DNA from: Actinoplanes subtropicus
Lineage (GTDB): Bacteria; Actinomycetota; Actinomycetes; Mycobacteriales; Micromonosporaceae
Reading direction: 5' to 3'
DNA length: 64,000 nt
Assembly: GCF_000721705.1 (NCBI RefSeq)
Contig: NZ_JOJL01000009.1
Span: forward strand, 62,001 to 126,000
Made by a program: the position numbers and the translations under genes. Below are positions 36,171 to 45,580 of this stretch, in pieces. Every line of letters starts with the position of its first letter. The first letter of the stretch is position 1. The notes beneath the pieces are model-generated. The model ran no database searches. It was not told the DNA's origin and saw nothing but the letters and a program-made list of their open reading frames with translations.

Positions 36171-36270
36171 CCACGGCCTCCATTTTTACCAACGCTCATT
36201 ACCTTTAATAGCCAGCCTCCTCGTGATCGGGCGTAATTTCAATAGTCGATGTTGGTGATAATCTCGCGCC

Positions 36271-36912
36271 ATGGACGACCCGTGGACCGCCGTCACCACC
36301 CTGTCCGACCCGTCGCGCCGCGCGCTGTACGACTACGTCCGCCGCCAGGACCACCCAGTCGGCCGGGACGAGGCGGCCACGGCCACCGCGATGTCCCGCG
36401 GGCTGGCCGCGTTCCACCTGGACAAGCTGGTCGACACCGGGCTGCTCACGGCGCAGTACGCGGCGCCCACCGGCCGGCCGCGCGGGCGCGGACGCGCGCC
36501 CAAGGTCTACGAGGCCACCGGCGACGGCCTGGCGGTGACCATCCCCGCGCGACGGTACGAGCTGATCGCGGACATCCTGGCCGAGGCGGTGGCCGGCGGC
36601 GAGGAGCCGGCCGCCGAGGCCGCCGCCCGGCTGTCCTACCGCCGCGGGCGGGACCTGTCGGCGGCGCTGCCGCCCGGGCAGGACGTGGTCGGCACGCTGA
36701 CCGACCTGGGCTTCGAGCCGCGCCGCGACCCCGAGGCGATCACCCTGCACAACTGCCCGTTCCACGCGCTGGCGGCCCGGCACACCACGCTGGTGTGCGG
36801 GCTCAACCACGCGTTCCTCACCGGGCTGGTCGACGGCCTCGGCGCCACCGACTCGGCGCCGGTGCTGGCCCCGCGCACCGGGCGCTGCTGTGTGGAGCTG
36901 CGCGCCCGCTGA
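36271..36912 (+). CDS. ArsR/SufR-like HTH regulator with C-terminal cysteines
   Basis: 213 residues. Winged HTH at the N-terminus (LSDPSRRALYDYVRRQDHPVGRDEAATATAMSRGL... AFHLDKLVDTGLL, residues about 10-60). The C-terminal half has NCPFHALA, VCGLNHAFL and GRCCVEL, the cysteine pattern of SufR-like regulators that hold an Fe-S cluster. Divergent from the ferredoxin-reductase gene across 100 bases that are AT-richer than the surroundings. It likely controls that gene in response to oxidant or iron status; cluster binding is inferred from the cysteines. Confidence 0.85.
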   Translation: MDDPWTAVTTLSDPSRRALYDYVRRQDHPVGRDEAATATAMSRGLAAFHLDKLVDTGLLTAQYAAPTGRPRGRGRAPKVYEATGDGLAVTIPARRYELIADILAEAVAGGEEPAAEAAARLSYRRGRDLSAALPPGQDVVGTLTDLGFEPRRDPEAITLHNCPFHALAARHTTLVCGLNHAFLTGLVDGLGATDSAPVLAPRTGRCCVELRAR

Positions 36913-36933
36913 AGGCGTCACGGAGAAAGTCGA

Positions 36934-37875
36934 TCAGCGGCGGTGCCGGTCCAGGAAGCGCCGCCGCTCGGCGGCCAGGTCGAGGTCCTCGGGAGTGTCG
37001 CCGGTGAAGCCGCTGTGCGGCATGGCTTCGCCGACGTGCAGTTCGGCGTCGATGCCGGCCGCACGCAGTCTGCGGTGCATCCGCACGGTGTTGGACAGGA
37101 ACAGGTCGCGGGTGCCGCTCTGCAGGTAGGTCGGCGGAAAGCCGGTGACGTCGGCGAACAGCGGCGACAGGTACGGGTGGGCGAGGTCGTGTCCGGCGGC
37201 GTACAGCCGGTTGACCGCCATGAGCGAACCCAAGACTGTGTCGTACGCCAGGTTGGTGTGGAAGGTGTCCCCGGACTCGGTGAGGTCGAGCTCCGGCGTG
37301 CCCAGCACCAGGGCCGCGGGCATGGGCAGGCCCTCGTCCTTCGCCCGGACGATCAGCGCCGCGGCGAGGTTGCCGCCGGCCGAGACGCCGCCGACGAAGA
37401 TGTCGGCAGGATCGCGGATCTCCAACAGCTCCCGGTAGACGGCGACACAATCGTCGAGGCCGGCCGGGTAGGGATGTCGCGGTGCCATCCGGTAGTCGAC
37501 ACCCCAGGTGATCATGCCGCTGGTCATCGCGGTCAGCGCGGTGGTGGCACGGCAGACGGGCCCACCGCACATGATCAGAGCTCCGCCGTGAATGTCGAGG
37601 AAGATCGGTCCGGATTCGGCCGGGACACCCTCCGGCCGGGCAACGTACGTGCGAACGCCCGAGATGTCGCGGTCTTCCACCGTCACCGGGAGCTGAGCGG
37701 CCGACGCGAACCGCGAAAGGATGGCGGAGTCAACCGCGGCGATGTGCTTCTCCCACCCTTCGACGTCGTCCGGGGCGGGCCAACTGCTCGGTGCCCGGGG
37801 AACGGCCAGGAACTGCCGGGCACGCTCGCTGACGCTGGTCGGCACCCAAACCGGGGTCTCTTCCCTCTCGCTCAT
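36934..37875 (-). CDS. Alpha/beta-hydrolase, HSL-type esterase
   Basis: 313 residues. Oxyanion-hole motif DIHGGALIMCGG (HGGG variant), nucleophile elbow GGVSAGGN (Ser), DLFLSNT region with the catalytic Asp, and His in MPHSGF. This is the hormone-sensitive-lipase branch. No signal peptide; cytoplasmic. Short-chain ester substrate is likely but not specified. Converges with the regulator gene; the two stops are 21 bases apart. Confidence 0.9.
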   Translation of the reverse strand: MSEREETPVWVPTSVSERARQFLAVPRAPSSWPAPDDVEGWEKHIAAVDSAILSRFASAAQLPVTVEDRDISGVRTYVARPEGVPAESGPIFLDIHGGALIMCGGPVCRATTALTAMTSGMITWGVDYRMAPRHPYPAGLDDCVAVYRELLEIRDPADIFVGGVSAGGNLAAALIVRAKDEGLPMPAALVLGTPELDLTESGDTFHTNLAYDTVLGSLMAVNRLYAAGHDLAHPYLSPLFADVTGFPPTYLQSGTRDLFLSNTVRMHRRLRAAGIDAELHVGEAMPHSGFTGDTPEDLDLAAERRRFLDRHRR

Positions 37876-38005
37876 ACCGCCATGCTCCGGGTGGGCGGCC
37901 GGTAACGAAACCCGCCAGGCGGCGGGCAGGTCCCGCTCCGGATGGGGCCGCCGAACTCGGTGCCGCGGTCGTAGACCGCGGCACGATCGGCCTCCGCCCG
38001 GTGGA

Positions 38006-38776
38006 TCAGGCGTTGATTTTGTCTCGCCAGGCCAGGAACTCGCGGAGTTCGGTCAGGTCGGGCGTCGGGCCGCCGGTGTGGATCGTGAAGAGGCGCGCCC
38101 CGAGCTCGTACATCCGGTCGCGGCTCTCGGCGTTGCCCACGACGGAGATCTCGATCTCGGCCGGGTCGCGGCCGATGGCGGCGCAGTGGTCGCCGAGGAT
38201 GCCGAGTTTGCGTTCGAGCGTCTCGGCGTCGGCGAAGCTGTGCCAGATGTCGGCGTGCTTGGCGGTGAGACGCAAGGTCTTCTTCTCGCCGCCGCCACCG
38301 ATCAGCACCGGGATCTTGCGGGTGGGCGGCGGGTTGAGCTTGCCCCAGCGCGATTCGATCCGGGGCAGCGCCTCGGCGAGGTCGTCGAGGCGCTTGCCGG
38401 CGGTGCCGAAGTCGTAGCCGTACTCCTGGTAGTCCCGCTCGAACCAGCCGGAGCCGATGCCGAGCACGAGCCGGCCGTCGCTGATGTGATCGACGGTGCG
38501 CGCCATGTCGGCGAGCAGTTCCGGGTTGCGATAGCTGTTGCAGGCGACGAGAGCGCCGATCTCGACGCGGGAGGTCGACTCGGCCCAGGCGGCGAGCATG
38601 GTCCAGCACTCGAAGTGCAGACCGTCCGGTTCGCCGCTGAGCGGGTAGAAGTGATCCCAGTTGAAGAGGAGATCCAGCCCGAGGTCCTCGGCCTCGGAGG
38701 CGGTACGGCGGATAGTGGCGTAGTCCATGTGTTGCGGCTGCAGTTGCAGCCCGATGCGAACCGGCCTATCGATCAT
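38006..38776 (-). CDS. LLM class F420-dependent oxidoreductase
   Basis: 256 residues from ATG 38776. Luciferase-like TIM barrel: RIGLQLQPQHMDYATIRRTASEAEDLGLDLLFNWDHF at the start, SDGRLVLGIGSGWFERDYQEYG in the middle, and VLIGGGGEKKTLRLTAKHADIWHSF near the coenzyme phosphate site. These last patterns are characteristic of the F420-dependent subgroup. Substrate unknown. Separated from the GH12 gene by 29 bases on the same strand. Confidence 0.9.
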   Translation of the reverse strand: MIDRPVRIGLQLQPQHMDYATIRRTASEAEDLGLDLLFNWDHFYPLSGEPDGLHFECWTMLAAWAESTSRVEIGALVACNSYRNPELLADMARTVDHISDGRLVLGIGSGWFERDYQEYGYDFGTAGKRLDDLAEALPRIESRWGKLNPPPTRKIPVLIGGGGEKKTLRLTAKHADIWHSFADAETLERKLGILGDHCAAIGRDPAEIEISVVGNAESRDRMYELGARLFTIHTGGPTPDLTELREFLAWRDKINA

Positions 38777-38805
38777 GCGAACGAGCCTACGTGCCGCGGG
38801 GTGGG

Positions 38806-39504
38806 TCAGCCGGTAACCGAGAAGGAGTTCGTCATGAAGTCCTTGCCGCCGGCGGACGAAGTGATCTCGAAGCCGAACTGGACGTTGCCGATGGTCACGT
38901 CGCCCCACCAGCCCGCCGAGCGCAGCCACTGGGCGATCGCCCGGATGTCCACGGTCCCGGAACTGGTGTTGCTGGTGCGCACGAAGGAGAAGACGGCGTT
39001 GCTGCCGTTGCTCCCCCGGTAGACCTTCCAGGTGTGGCCGCCGACCGTGACGGTGGTCTGCAGGGTGCCCAGCGGGCCGACCGCGCCGTACTTGTTCATC
39101 CAGAGCATGACCTCGTACGCGTTGCCGGTGGACCAGATGTCGTACGCGCTCTCGAAGGCGACGCCGCTGGTCGGCACGGTCACGTTGAAGCTGCTGGTGG
39201 TCGTGCCCAGGGTGCTGACCTTCTTGCCGAGGTACCTGGTCGCGTTCGGGTACGACTTGATGCCGCCGGTGTTCGGGTGGTTCGCCCACACGCCCCAGTT
39301 GCTGTAGGAGTTGGCCCAGATCGTCTGGGGGCCGGCGCCGGAGCCCCAGACGTCGTTGTAGAGCGTGTACCCGCCGTTCGACCAGGTCCCCCACTTGTCC
39401 GACGAGGACCAGGTGGCGGCTTGCGCGGGGCCGGCGACGAACAGCGACGCCGCGGCAAGGAGCGCCGCGAGGCCTCCCGCCGCCAGGCGGATCTTGCCGA
39501 TCAT
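38806..39504 (-). CDS. Secreted GH12 endoglucanase
   Basis: 232 residues with a Sec signal peptide (cleavage at AQA-A, residue 30). Single catalytic domain: nucleophile Glu131 in YEVMLWMNKYG and acid/base Glu213 in FGFEIT, with the aromatic substrate cleft YDIWSTGNAYE. There is no carbohydrate-binding module. It should cut cellulose or beta-1,3-1,4-glucan outside the cell. Divergent from GH3 beta-glucosidase, with a CebR-like box at 39575 and a LacI-type palindrome at 39651 between them. Confidence 0.93.
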   Translation of the reverse strand: MIGKIRLAAGGLAALLAAASLFVAGPAQAATWSSSDKWGTWSNGGYTLYNDVWGSGAGPQTIWANSYSNWGVWANHPNTGGIKSYPNATRYLGKKVSTLGTTTSSFNVTVPTSGVAFESAYDIWSTGNAYEVMLWMNKYGAVGPLGTLQTTVTVGGHTWKVYRGSNGSNAVFSFVRTSNTSSGTVDIRAIAQWLRSAGWWGDVTIGNVQFGFEITSSAGGKDFMTNSFSVTG

Positions 39505-39574
39505 GCTGCCTCCTTCTTGGTTGAAGCTCGGACATTAGGATAGACGTCAAACTAAGTCAATCGAGCTCAGTCGA

Positions 39575-39588
39575 TGCAAACGCTCCCA
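39575..39588. promoter_or_regulatory. CebR-like operator
   Basis: TGCAAACGCTCCCA matches 11 of 14 positions of the cellulose-utilisation operator TGGGAGCGCTCCCA known from Streptomyces. It lies 71 bases upstream of the GH12 endoglucanase start, in the right place to control it. One half-site is perfect, the other degenerate. Confidence 0.55.
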
Positions 39589-39650
39589 TGGCCCGGTACG
39601 CATCGGCCGTCATCACTTGACTGGCCCCGTGTCGCCGGTAGAAACTCACT

Positions 39651-39666
39651 ATCGAAGCGCTTCGAT
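39651..39666. promoter_or_regulatory. LacI-type operator upstream of GH3
   Basis: ATCGAAGCGCTTCGAT is a perfect 16-bp palindrome with the central CG of LacI/GalR-family sites. It ends 15 bases before the GH3 start codon, where a repressor would block initiation. No LacI gene occurs in the window, so the regulator would act in trans. Confidence 0.6.
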
Positions 39667-39681
39667 GAGCGGGATGTGCCC

Positions 39682-42450
39682 ATGACCGAGACCCCTCGAT
39701 TCCGCCGGCCCGGCGTGCCGCTCCAGGAGCGCGTCGAGGACCTGCTGACCCGGCTCACCCTGCCGGAGAAGGTGGCGATGCTCCATCAGCACCAGCCGGC
39801 GATCGACCGGCTGGGGGTAGCCGCGTTCCGCACCGGCACCGAGGCGCTGCACGGGGTGGCCTGGCTCGGCGAGGCCACGGTCTTCCCGCAGGCGCTGGGG
39901 CTGGCGTCGAGCTGGAACCTGGAGTTGGTACGGCGGGTCGGCGCGGCGGCCGGCGACGAGGTGCGCGGCATGCATCGGCGGGATCCGGCGCGGTGCGGGC
40001 TGAACGTGTGGGCGCCGGTGGTGAACCCGCTGCGGGATCCCCGGTGGGGTCGCAACGAGGAGGGCTACGCCGAGGATCCGTTGCTGTCCGGCCTGGTCGG
40101 CGACGCGTACGCGCGAGGTCTGGCCGGCGACCACGAGCGGGTGCTGCGGACCGCGCCGACGCTGAAGCACTTCCTCGGCTACAACAACGAGACCGACCGC
40201 TGCCTGACGTCGAGCAACCTGAGTCCGCGGGTGCTGCGGGAGTACGAGCTGCCCGCGTTCCGCCTGCCGATCGAGGCGGGTTCGGCGGTCGCGGTGATGG
40301 TCTCCTACAACCTGGTCAACGGGCGGCCCGCGCACGTCTCGCCGTACCTCGCCGACGAGCTGCGCGGCTGGACCGGCGGCGAGGTCTACGTGGTCTCCGA
40401 CGCGTACGCGCCAAGCAACCTGGCCGACCCGCGGCAGCAGGCGTGGTTCCCGGATCACGCGGAGAGCCACGCGGCCGCGCTGCTGGCCGGCATCGACAGC
40501 TTCACCGACGCCGACGACCGGTCCGAGGTGACGATCGAGCGGATCACCGAGGCGATGCGCCGGGGCCTGATCAAGGAGGAGGACGTCGACCGGGCGGTCA
40601 CCCGGGCCTTGACCGTACGGGTGCGGCTGGGCGAGTTCGACCCGGACGAGGCCAACCCCTACGCGGGCGTCACCCCCGAGGTGATCAACTGCCCGGCGCA
40701 CCGGGACCTGGCCCGCCAGGCGGCCCGGGAGTCGATCACGCTGCTCAAGTCGGAGTGCTGCCTGCTGCCCCTCGACCCGGCGCGGCAGCGCACGGTCGCG
40801 GTGATCGGCACGCACGCCGCGATCACCTTCACCGACTGGTACAGCGGAACCTTGCCGTACGCGGTGACCGCCCGCGACGGCCTCGCCGAGGTCTTCGGCG
40901 CCGACCGCGTCCTGCACGCCGAGGGCGTCGACCGGATCGCCCTGCGCCTGGGCGACCGCTACCTGGCCGCCGACGCCGACGGGATCCGGCTCAGCGGCGA
41001 GCGGGCTGGCTTCGACGTCTTCGACTGGGGCAACGGCGTGGTCACCCTGCGCTCCACGGTCAACCACCGGTTCCTGCGGGTGACCGGGGAGGGCCGGCTG
41101 GTCGCCGACTCGGCCGGGCCGAGCGAGTGGGTGGTCCGCGAACTGTTCCGCCTCGACCAGCGCCCCGACGGCACCGTCGCGCTGCGCTCGCACAGCTCCC
41201 CCGGCAACCCCGGCCTCGGCTCGGTCACCGCCCAGCTCGGCCTGGGCCCGCGCGCCGCCCGGTTCACCCTGGAGACCCTGGCCGACGGCGCCGCCGACGC
41301 CGCCGACGCGGCCGCCGCGGCCGACGCCGTCGTGCTGCTGGTCGGCAACCATCCGCTGGTCAACGGCCGGGAGACCGAGGACCGCTCCGACCTCAAGCTG
41401 CCGCCGGCCGCCGACCGCCTGATCCGCGAGGTGTACGCGGCGAACCACAACACCGCCCTGGTCCTGGTCTCCAGCTATCCGTACGCGGTGGGCTGGGCCG
41501 ACGTGCACCTCCCGGCCGTGCTGTGGCTGGCGCACGGCGGCCAGGAGCTCGGGCACGCGCTCGCCGACGTGCTCACCGGCGTCGCCGACCCGGGCGGCCG
41601 GCTCACCCAGACCTGGTACCGCAGCGCCTGCGAGCTGCCGGACATCCTCGACTACGACATCATCACGAACGACGCCACCTACCAGTACTACCGCGGCACC
41701 CCGCTCTACCCGTTCGGGCACGGCCTGTCGTACACCACGTTCGACTACTCCGCCCTGGACGTCTCCCAGTCGTCGGCGGCCCCCGGCGACACCGTGACGG
41801 TCACGGTCTGGGTCACCAACACCGGCCGGCGTCCCGGTAGCGAGGTGGTGCAGCTCTACACGCACCAGCAGCTCTCCCGGGTCAAGCAGCCGCTGCGCCA
41901 GCTCCGCACGTTCGAGAAGATCACCCTGGAGCCCGGCGAGTCGCGGCTGGTCACCTTCGAGCTGGCGGTGGACGACCTGCGGTTCTGGGACATCACCACG
42001 GACCGGTTCGTGGTGGAGACGGCCCGGCACAAGATCATGGTGGGCCGGTCGTCGAGCGACATCCGGCTCACCGCGACGCTGTCGGTGCGCGGCACCCGGA
42101 TCGGCCCGCGCCGGGCCCTCGACCGCCCGATCCCCGCCGTCGACCACGACGAGTACAGCGGGATCAGCCTGGTCGCCAGCGACGACCCGGTGCGGGGCGA
42201 GGCCATCCGGTCCACCGAGGACGGCGCGTGGTGCTGCCTGGCCGGCGTCGACCTGACCGGGTGCCGCGAGGTGACCGTGGGCGGCGACGGGCCGCCGGTG
42301 GTCCTGCGCCTCGACGACCCGTACACCGGCGCCGAGCTCGCCACCGCGCCGCCCGGCACGGCCACCCCGGTCGAGGCGGCCGCCGTGCACGACCTCTATC
42401 TGGTCCTCGAGGCCGGAACCCGGCTCACCGAGATCACGTTCCGGCCGTGA
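39682..42450 (+). CDS. GH3 beta-glucosidase/xylosidase with internal beta-trefoil-like insertion
   Basis: 922 residues from ATG 39682, no signal peptide. GH3 N-domain: LTLPEKVAMLHQ, GTEALHGVAW, RDPRWGRNEEGYAEDP, KHFLGYNNE and nucleophile Asp in YVVSDAYAPSNL (about residue 237). C-domain: ARESITLLKSE and the acid/base region GRETEDRSDLKLP (about residue 562). C-terminal fibronectin-type domain from about residue 690. Between residues about 415 and 530 there is a segment (ALRLGDRYLAADADGIRLS, VTLRSTVNHRFLRVTGEGRL) resembling a fascin-like beta-trefoil, where many GH3 enzymes carry a PA14 domain. Cytoplasmic hydrolysis of cellodextrin or xylo-oligosaccharides is likely. Confidence 0.9.
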   Translation: MTETPRFRRPGVPLQERVEDLLTRLTLPEKVAMLHQHQPAIDRLGVAAFRTGTEALHGVAWLGEATVFPQALGLASSWNLELVRRVGAAAGDEVRGMHRRDPARCGLNVWAPVVNPLRDPRWGRNEEGYAEDPLLSGLVGDAYARGLAGDHERVLRTAPTLKHFLGYNNETDRCLTSSNLSPRVLREYELPAFRLPIEAGSAVAVMVSYNLVNGRPAHVSPYLADELRGWTGGEVYVVSDAYAPSNLADPRQQAWFPDHAESHAAALLAGIDSFTDADDRSEVTIERITEAMRRGLIKEEDVDRAVTRALTVRVRLGEFDPDEANPYAGVTPEVINCPAHRDLARQAARESITLLKSECCLLPLDPARQRTVAVIGTHAAITFTDWYSGTLPYAVTARDGLAEVFGADRVLHAEGVDRIALRLGDRYLAADADGIRLSGERAGFDVFDWGNGVVTLRSTVNHRFLRVTGEGRLVADSAGPSEWVVRELFRLDQRPDGTVALRSHSSPGNPGLGSVTAQLGLGPRAARFTLETLADGAADAADAAAAADAVVLLVGNHPLVNGRETEDRSDLKLPPAADRLIREVYAANHNTALVLVSSYPYAVGWADVHLPAVLWLAHGGQELGHALADVLTGVADPGGRLTQTWYRSACELPDILDYDIITNDATYQYYRGTPLYPFGHGLSYTTFDYSALDVSQSSAAPGDTVTVTVWVTNTGRRPGSEVVQLYTHQQLSRVKQPLRQLRTFEKITLEPGESRLVTFELAVDDLRFWDITTDRFVVETARHKIMVGRSSSDIRLTATLSVRGTRIGPRRALDRPIPAVDHDEYSGISLVASDDPVRGEAIRSTEDGAWCCLAGVDLTGCREVTVGGDGPPVVLRLDDPYTGAELATAPPGTATPVEAAAVHDLYLVLEAGTRLTEITFRP

Positions 42451-42480
42451 AGTCAGCCCATCGCCATCGCCCGCCGAGCG

Positions 42481-44715
42481 TCAGACCGCGGCCGGGAAGC
42501 GCTGCCAGACCCGATGGGCGGGGAGCAGTTCCTGGAGGGCGGCGAGCGCCGAGGGGCCGTCCTGGGCGGTGACGACGCCGGGCGTGCCGGCCATCCCGGC
42601 CTGAGCGAGCAAGTCGGCACCGGCGCCCCAGGCCCCGATCGCCTTGGCGTGCCGCCAAGCCTCGTCCACCAGCAGTAGCACCCGCGGGTCGACCGCGCCG
42701 GTACCGGGTGCGCCGGCCTTCTCGTCCCGCGCCGGGACCGCGTCCGCGGCCGGCGATGGTGCGGTGGCCAGCAGGATCGCATCGAACTCGACCGAGCGGG
42801 CGGTCGCGAATGTCCGCTGCACGTCCAGATCGCCGAGCTTGCCGCCCTGCGGGGCGATGATCAGCGGGACCATGCCGGCCGCGAACACCGCGTCGCGCAC
42901 CGCGGTGACCCCGGCCAGATCGGCGCCCGGGCCGGCCACGATGCCGATCAGCCGGCCATCGCCGGGCCACATCCGGCCGACCTGGGACAATGCGCGGCTG
43001 GGCGTCACCTCCGCGACCGGGTCGTCGACCGACGGCACGGGCAGACCCAGCGCGGTGGCGACCTGCCGGCACAGCACCGGATCGATCCTTGCCAGGCAGA
43101 GCAGCTGCCGCTCCTTGATCGCCTGCTCGTAGCACTTGCCCAGCTCGAACGAGTACGCCCGGACGATGTGCTCCTGCTCGACCGGCGACATGCTCAGCCA
43201 GAACAGCCGCGCCTGGCTGAAGTGGTCGTCGAACGAAACGGGATTCTCCCGGATCTTGGGCGCTTCGGCCACCCGCACCGGCACATCGACGAAGCCGTTC
43301 TCCCCGGCCGGGAAAGGGTTGCCCGCGTCCAGCGAGTTCGGCCGGTACGGCGCCACCCCGCCGTGCACCGCGTCCTGATGGAAGCCGTCCCGCAGCATGT
43401 CGTTGACCGGGGCGTGCGGACGGTTGATCGGGATCTGGTTGAAGTTCGGGCCGCCGAGCCGGGTGAGCTGCGTGTCGACGTACGAGAAAAGCCGCCCCTG
43501 CAGCAGCGGGTCGTTCGTCACGTCGATGCCCGGCGGCAGTTGCCCGAGGTGGAACGCCACCTGCTCGCTTTCGGCGAAGAAGTTGGTCGGCGTGCGGTTG
43601 AGGATCATCCGGCCGATCGGCTGCACCTCGGCCAGCTCCTCCGGGACGATCTTCGTCGGGTCGAGCAGATCGATCCCGGCGAATGTCTCCTGGGGCGTGT
43701 CCGGGAAGACCTGAAGGCCCAGCTCCCACTCCGGGAACGCACCGGCCTCGATCGCGTCGTAGAGGTCGCGCCGGTGGAAGTCCGGGTCGACGCCGCCGGC
43801 CAGCTGCGCCTCCTCCCAGGTCAGCGAGTGCACGCCGAGCTTGGGCTTCCAGTGGAACTTCACCAGCACCGTCTCGCCGGCCGCGTTGACCAGGCGGAAC
43901 GTGTGGACGCCGAAACCCTCCATCATCCGGTACGAGCGCGGGATGCCCCGGTCGGACATGTTCCAGATGGTGTGGTGCTGCGCTTCGGTATGCAGCGAGA
44001 CGAAGTCCCAGAACGTGTCGTGCGCACTCTGCGCCTGGGGGATCTCGCGGTCCGGGTGCCACTTGGCGGCGTGGATGATGTCAGGGAACTTGATCGCGTC
44101 CTGGATGAAGAAGACCGGCATGTTGTTGCCGACCAGGTCGAAGTTGCCCTCCTCGGTGTAGAACTTCGTGGCGAAGCCCCGGGTGTCGCGCACGGTGTCG
44201 GCGGAGCCGCGCGAGCCGAGGACGGTGCTGAAGCGTACGAAAACCGGGGTCTCGACGTCCTTGGCCAGGAACTTGGCCCGAGTCAGGCCGGCCGCGTTGC
44301 CGTAGGAGGTGAACATGCCGTGCGCCCCGGCCCCGCGCGCGTGCACCACCCGCTCGGGGATGCGCTCGTGGTCGAAGTGGGTGATCTTCTCGCGGAAGTG
44401 ATGGTCCTGCATCAGGATGGGGCCCCGCGGGCCGGCTTTCAGCGAGTGGTCGGTGTCGCGCAGCCGGGTGCCGGCCGAGGTGGTCAGGTAGGCGCCCTGC
44501 TGGGCGTTGGCGACCGGCGGCACGCCGGTCTCGGCCCCGGTGGGCGTACGCGTGTCCGGCGTGCCCTGCTCCGGCGAGGGCGGCAGGGGCTGACGGGGTG
44601 TGGTCGGCTCCTCGACCGGCGGCGTCGCGCTGCCGGGCGAGCCCGGAACGGCCGGCTTGCCCGCCTCAGCGATCTTCGCGGCCGCCGACTTGACTACATC
44701 CTTGATGGGATCCAT
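42481..44715 (-). CDS. katE: Large-subunit monofunctional catalase (HPII/KatE type)
   Basis: 744 residues, the length of clade 2 catalases. Heme-pocket motifs: RVVHARGAGAHG with the distal His, FVRFSTVLGSRGSADTVRD, and proximal Tyr in RLFSYVDTQLTRLGGPNFNQIP. The extra C-terminal domain of about 150 residues (GIVAGPGADLAGV, LGDLDVQRTF) is the class I glutamine-amidotransferase-like domain found only in large-subunit catalases. Proline-rich N-terminal extension. Removes hydrogen peroxide in the cytoplasm. Monocistronic, converging with GH3. Confidence 0.95.
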   Translation of the reverse strand: MDPIKDVVKSAAAKIAEAGKPAVPGSPGSATPPVEEPTTPRQPLPPSPEQGTPDTRTPTGAETGVPPVANAQQGAYLTTSAGTRLRDTDHSLKAGPRGPILMQDHHFREKITHFDHERIPERVVHARGAGAHGMFTSYGNAAGLTRAKFLAKDVETPVFVRFSTVLGSRGSADTVRDTRGFATKFYTEEGNFDLVGNNMPVFFIQDAIKFPDIIHAAKWHPDREIPQAQSAHDTFWDFVSLHTEAQHHTIWNMSDRGIPRSYRMMEGFGVHTFRLVNAAGETVLVKFHWKPKLGVHSLTWEEAQLAGGVDPDFHRRDLYDAIEAGAFPEWELGLQVFPDTPQETFAGIDLLDPTKIVPEELAEVQPIGRMILNRTPTNFFAESEQVAFHLGQLPPGIDVTNDPLLQGRLFSYVDTQLTRLGGPNFNQIPINRPHAPVNDMLRDGFHQDAVHGGVAPYRPNSLDAGNPFPAGENGFVDVPVRVAEAPKIRENPVSFDDHFSQARLFWLSMSPVEQEHIVRAYSFELGKCYEQAIKERQLLCLARIDPVLCRQVATALGLPVPSVDDPVAEVTPSRALSQVGRMWPGDGRLIGIVAGPGADLAGVTAVRDAVFAAGMVPLIIAPQGGKLGDLDVQRTFATARSVEFDAILLATAPSPAADAVPARDEKAGAPGTGAVDPRVLLLVDEAWRHAKAIGAWGAGADLLAQAGMAGTPGVVTAQDGPSALAALQELLPAHRVWQRFPAAV

Positions 44716-45116
44716 GCCCGTCGGATACCCGGTGAAATGGCACTTTAACGTACCCGGCTGTTCGGGCCTCGTTCCGATGCCGTGAATCCGCAGCGCATTG
44801 CTGCGGTCGTCCTATTTCCGATCGCTTTCGTGGCGCCGGCGGCTCGCGCGCTTTCCCCTTTCCAGTTTCCAGGTGACATCCCCAGCGCAGGCCCTCGAAG
44901 GGTAAGCATGGGGAGGCCTGGCCGTTCGGTCCCGGCCCATCGCCGTACGCCCGATGCAGTCCGGCTAAAGGCCCGGTAGCGTGGAATTCTGCGGAATATA
45001 CTATTCGTTTGTCCGAGGAAAATGCCGGGTCCACCGATAAGTTCACGTGTGGCATTATCGTGCGATGAGCGTGGCTGGCACGGGGTCCATCTGGCGGGGC
45101 GGGCGGTCCTGCAAAA
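44716..45116. other. Upstream region of catalase; no gene seen
   Basis: About 400 bases with no supported gene. The bases near 44990-45060 are AT-richer (GGAATATACTATTCG) and could hold promoters. No palindrome or repeat was recognised. It contains the catalase promoter on the minus strand. Confidence 0.4.
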
Positions 45117-45395
45117 ATGCGCGGCGTGGACGAGAAACTGCGTATCCTGCTCCGCAACCTGTTCGACAACGGCAGGGCCCACGATGCGGCGAAACCGGAC
45201 CGGCGGCGCCGGCTACGCAACCGCGAACCCGCGACCGCCGGACTACTGACCTGCTATTCGAGCGACGCCGTCCCCGGTTCTCGCGCTACTGCTGGTGGGA
45301 CGAGGGTATCTGCCTTATGGCAAGTGTCCGGTAAGTCGTTGGTCCTCGTACCGTCGACACCGCAGGGCGACCTCCCGGGCGGGCCGGCGCGGTAG
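45117..45395 (+). pseudogene. N-terminal relic of an O-methyltransferase-like gene
   Basis: The first about 45 residues, MRGVDEKLRILLRNLFDNGR followed by RLRNREPATAGLL, resemble the N-terminus of caffeoyl-CoA-type O-methyltransferases of actinomycetes, where a leader with LEPETA.LL precedes the SAM-binding EIGTSNGYST segment. After that the similarity fades (only a degenerate GGTRVSALW) and the frame ends at 45395, so the catalytic domain is missing. Resemblance judged by eye; a short unrelated protein is possible. Confidence 0.4.
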
Positions 45396-45580
45396 TGGGC
45401 CGGCCCGCTGAACCGGCGCGGCCTTCTTCGTCGCTATTTCTAGGTCGTGCCGTCCGGTCCGCCTCGGGAACGTCGCGCCGGCGCGGACGATGGCTTGGAC
45501 GAGCCAGAGCAGGCCCCGCCGTGGCGGGGCGGCGATGCTATTCATGGATCCGCGCTCCCCTCGTTGGCTTGCGGTCGGTA

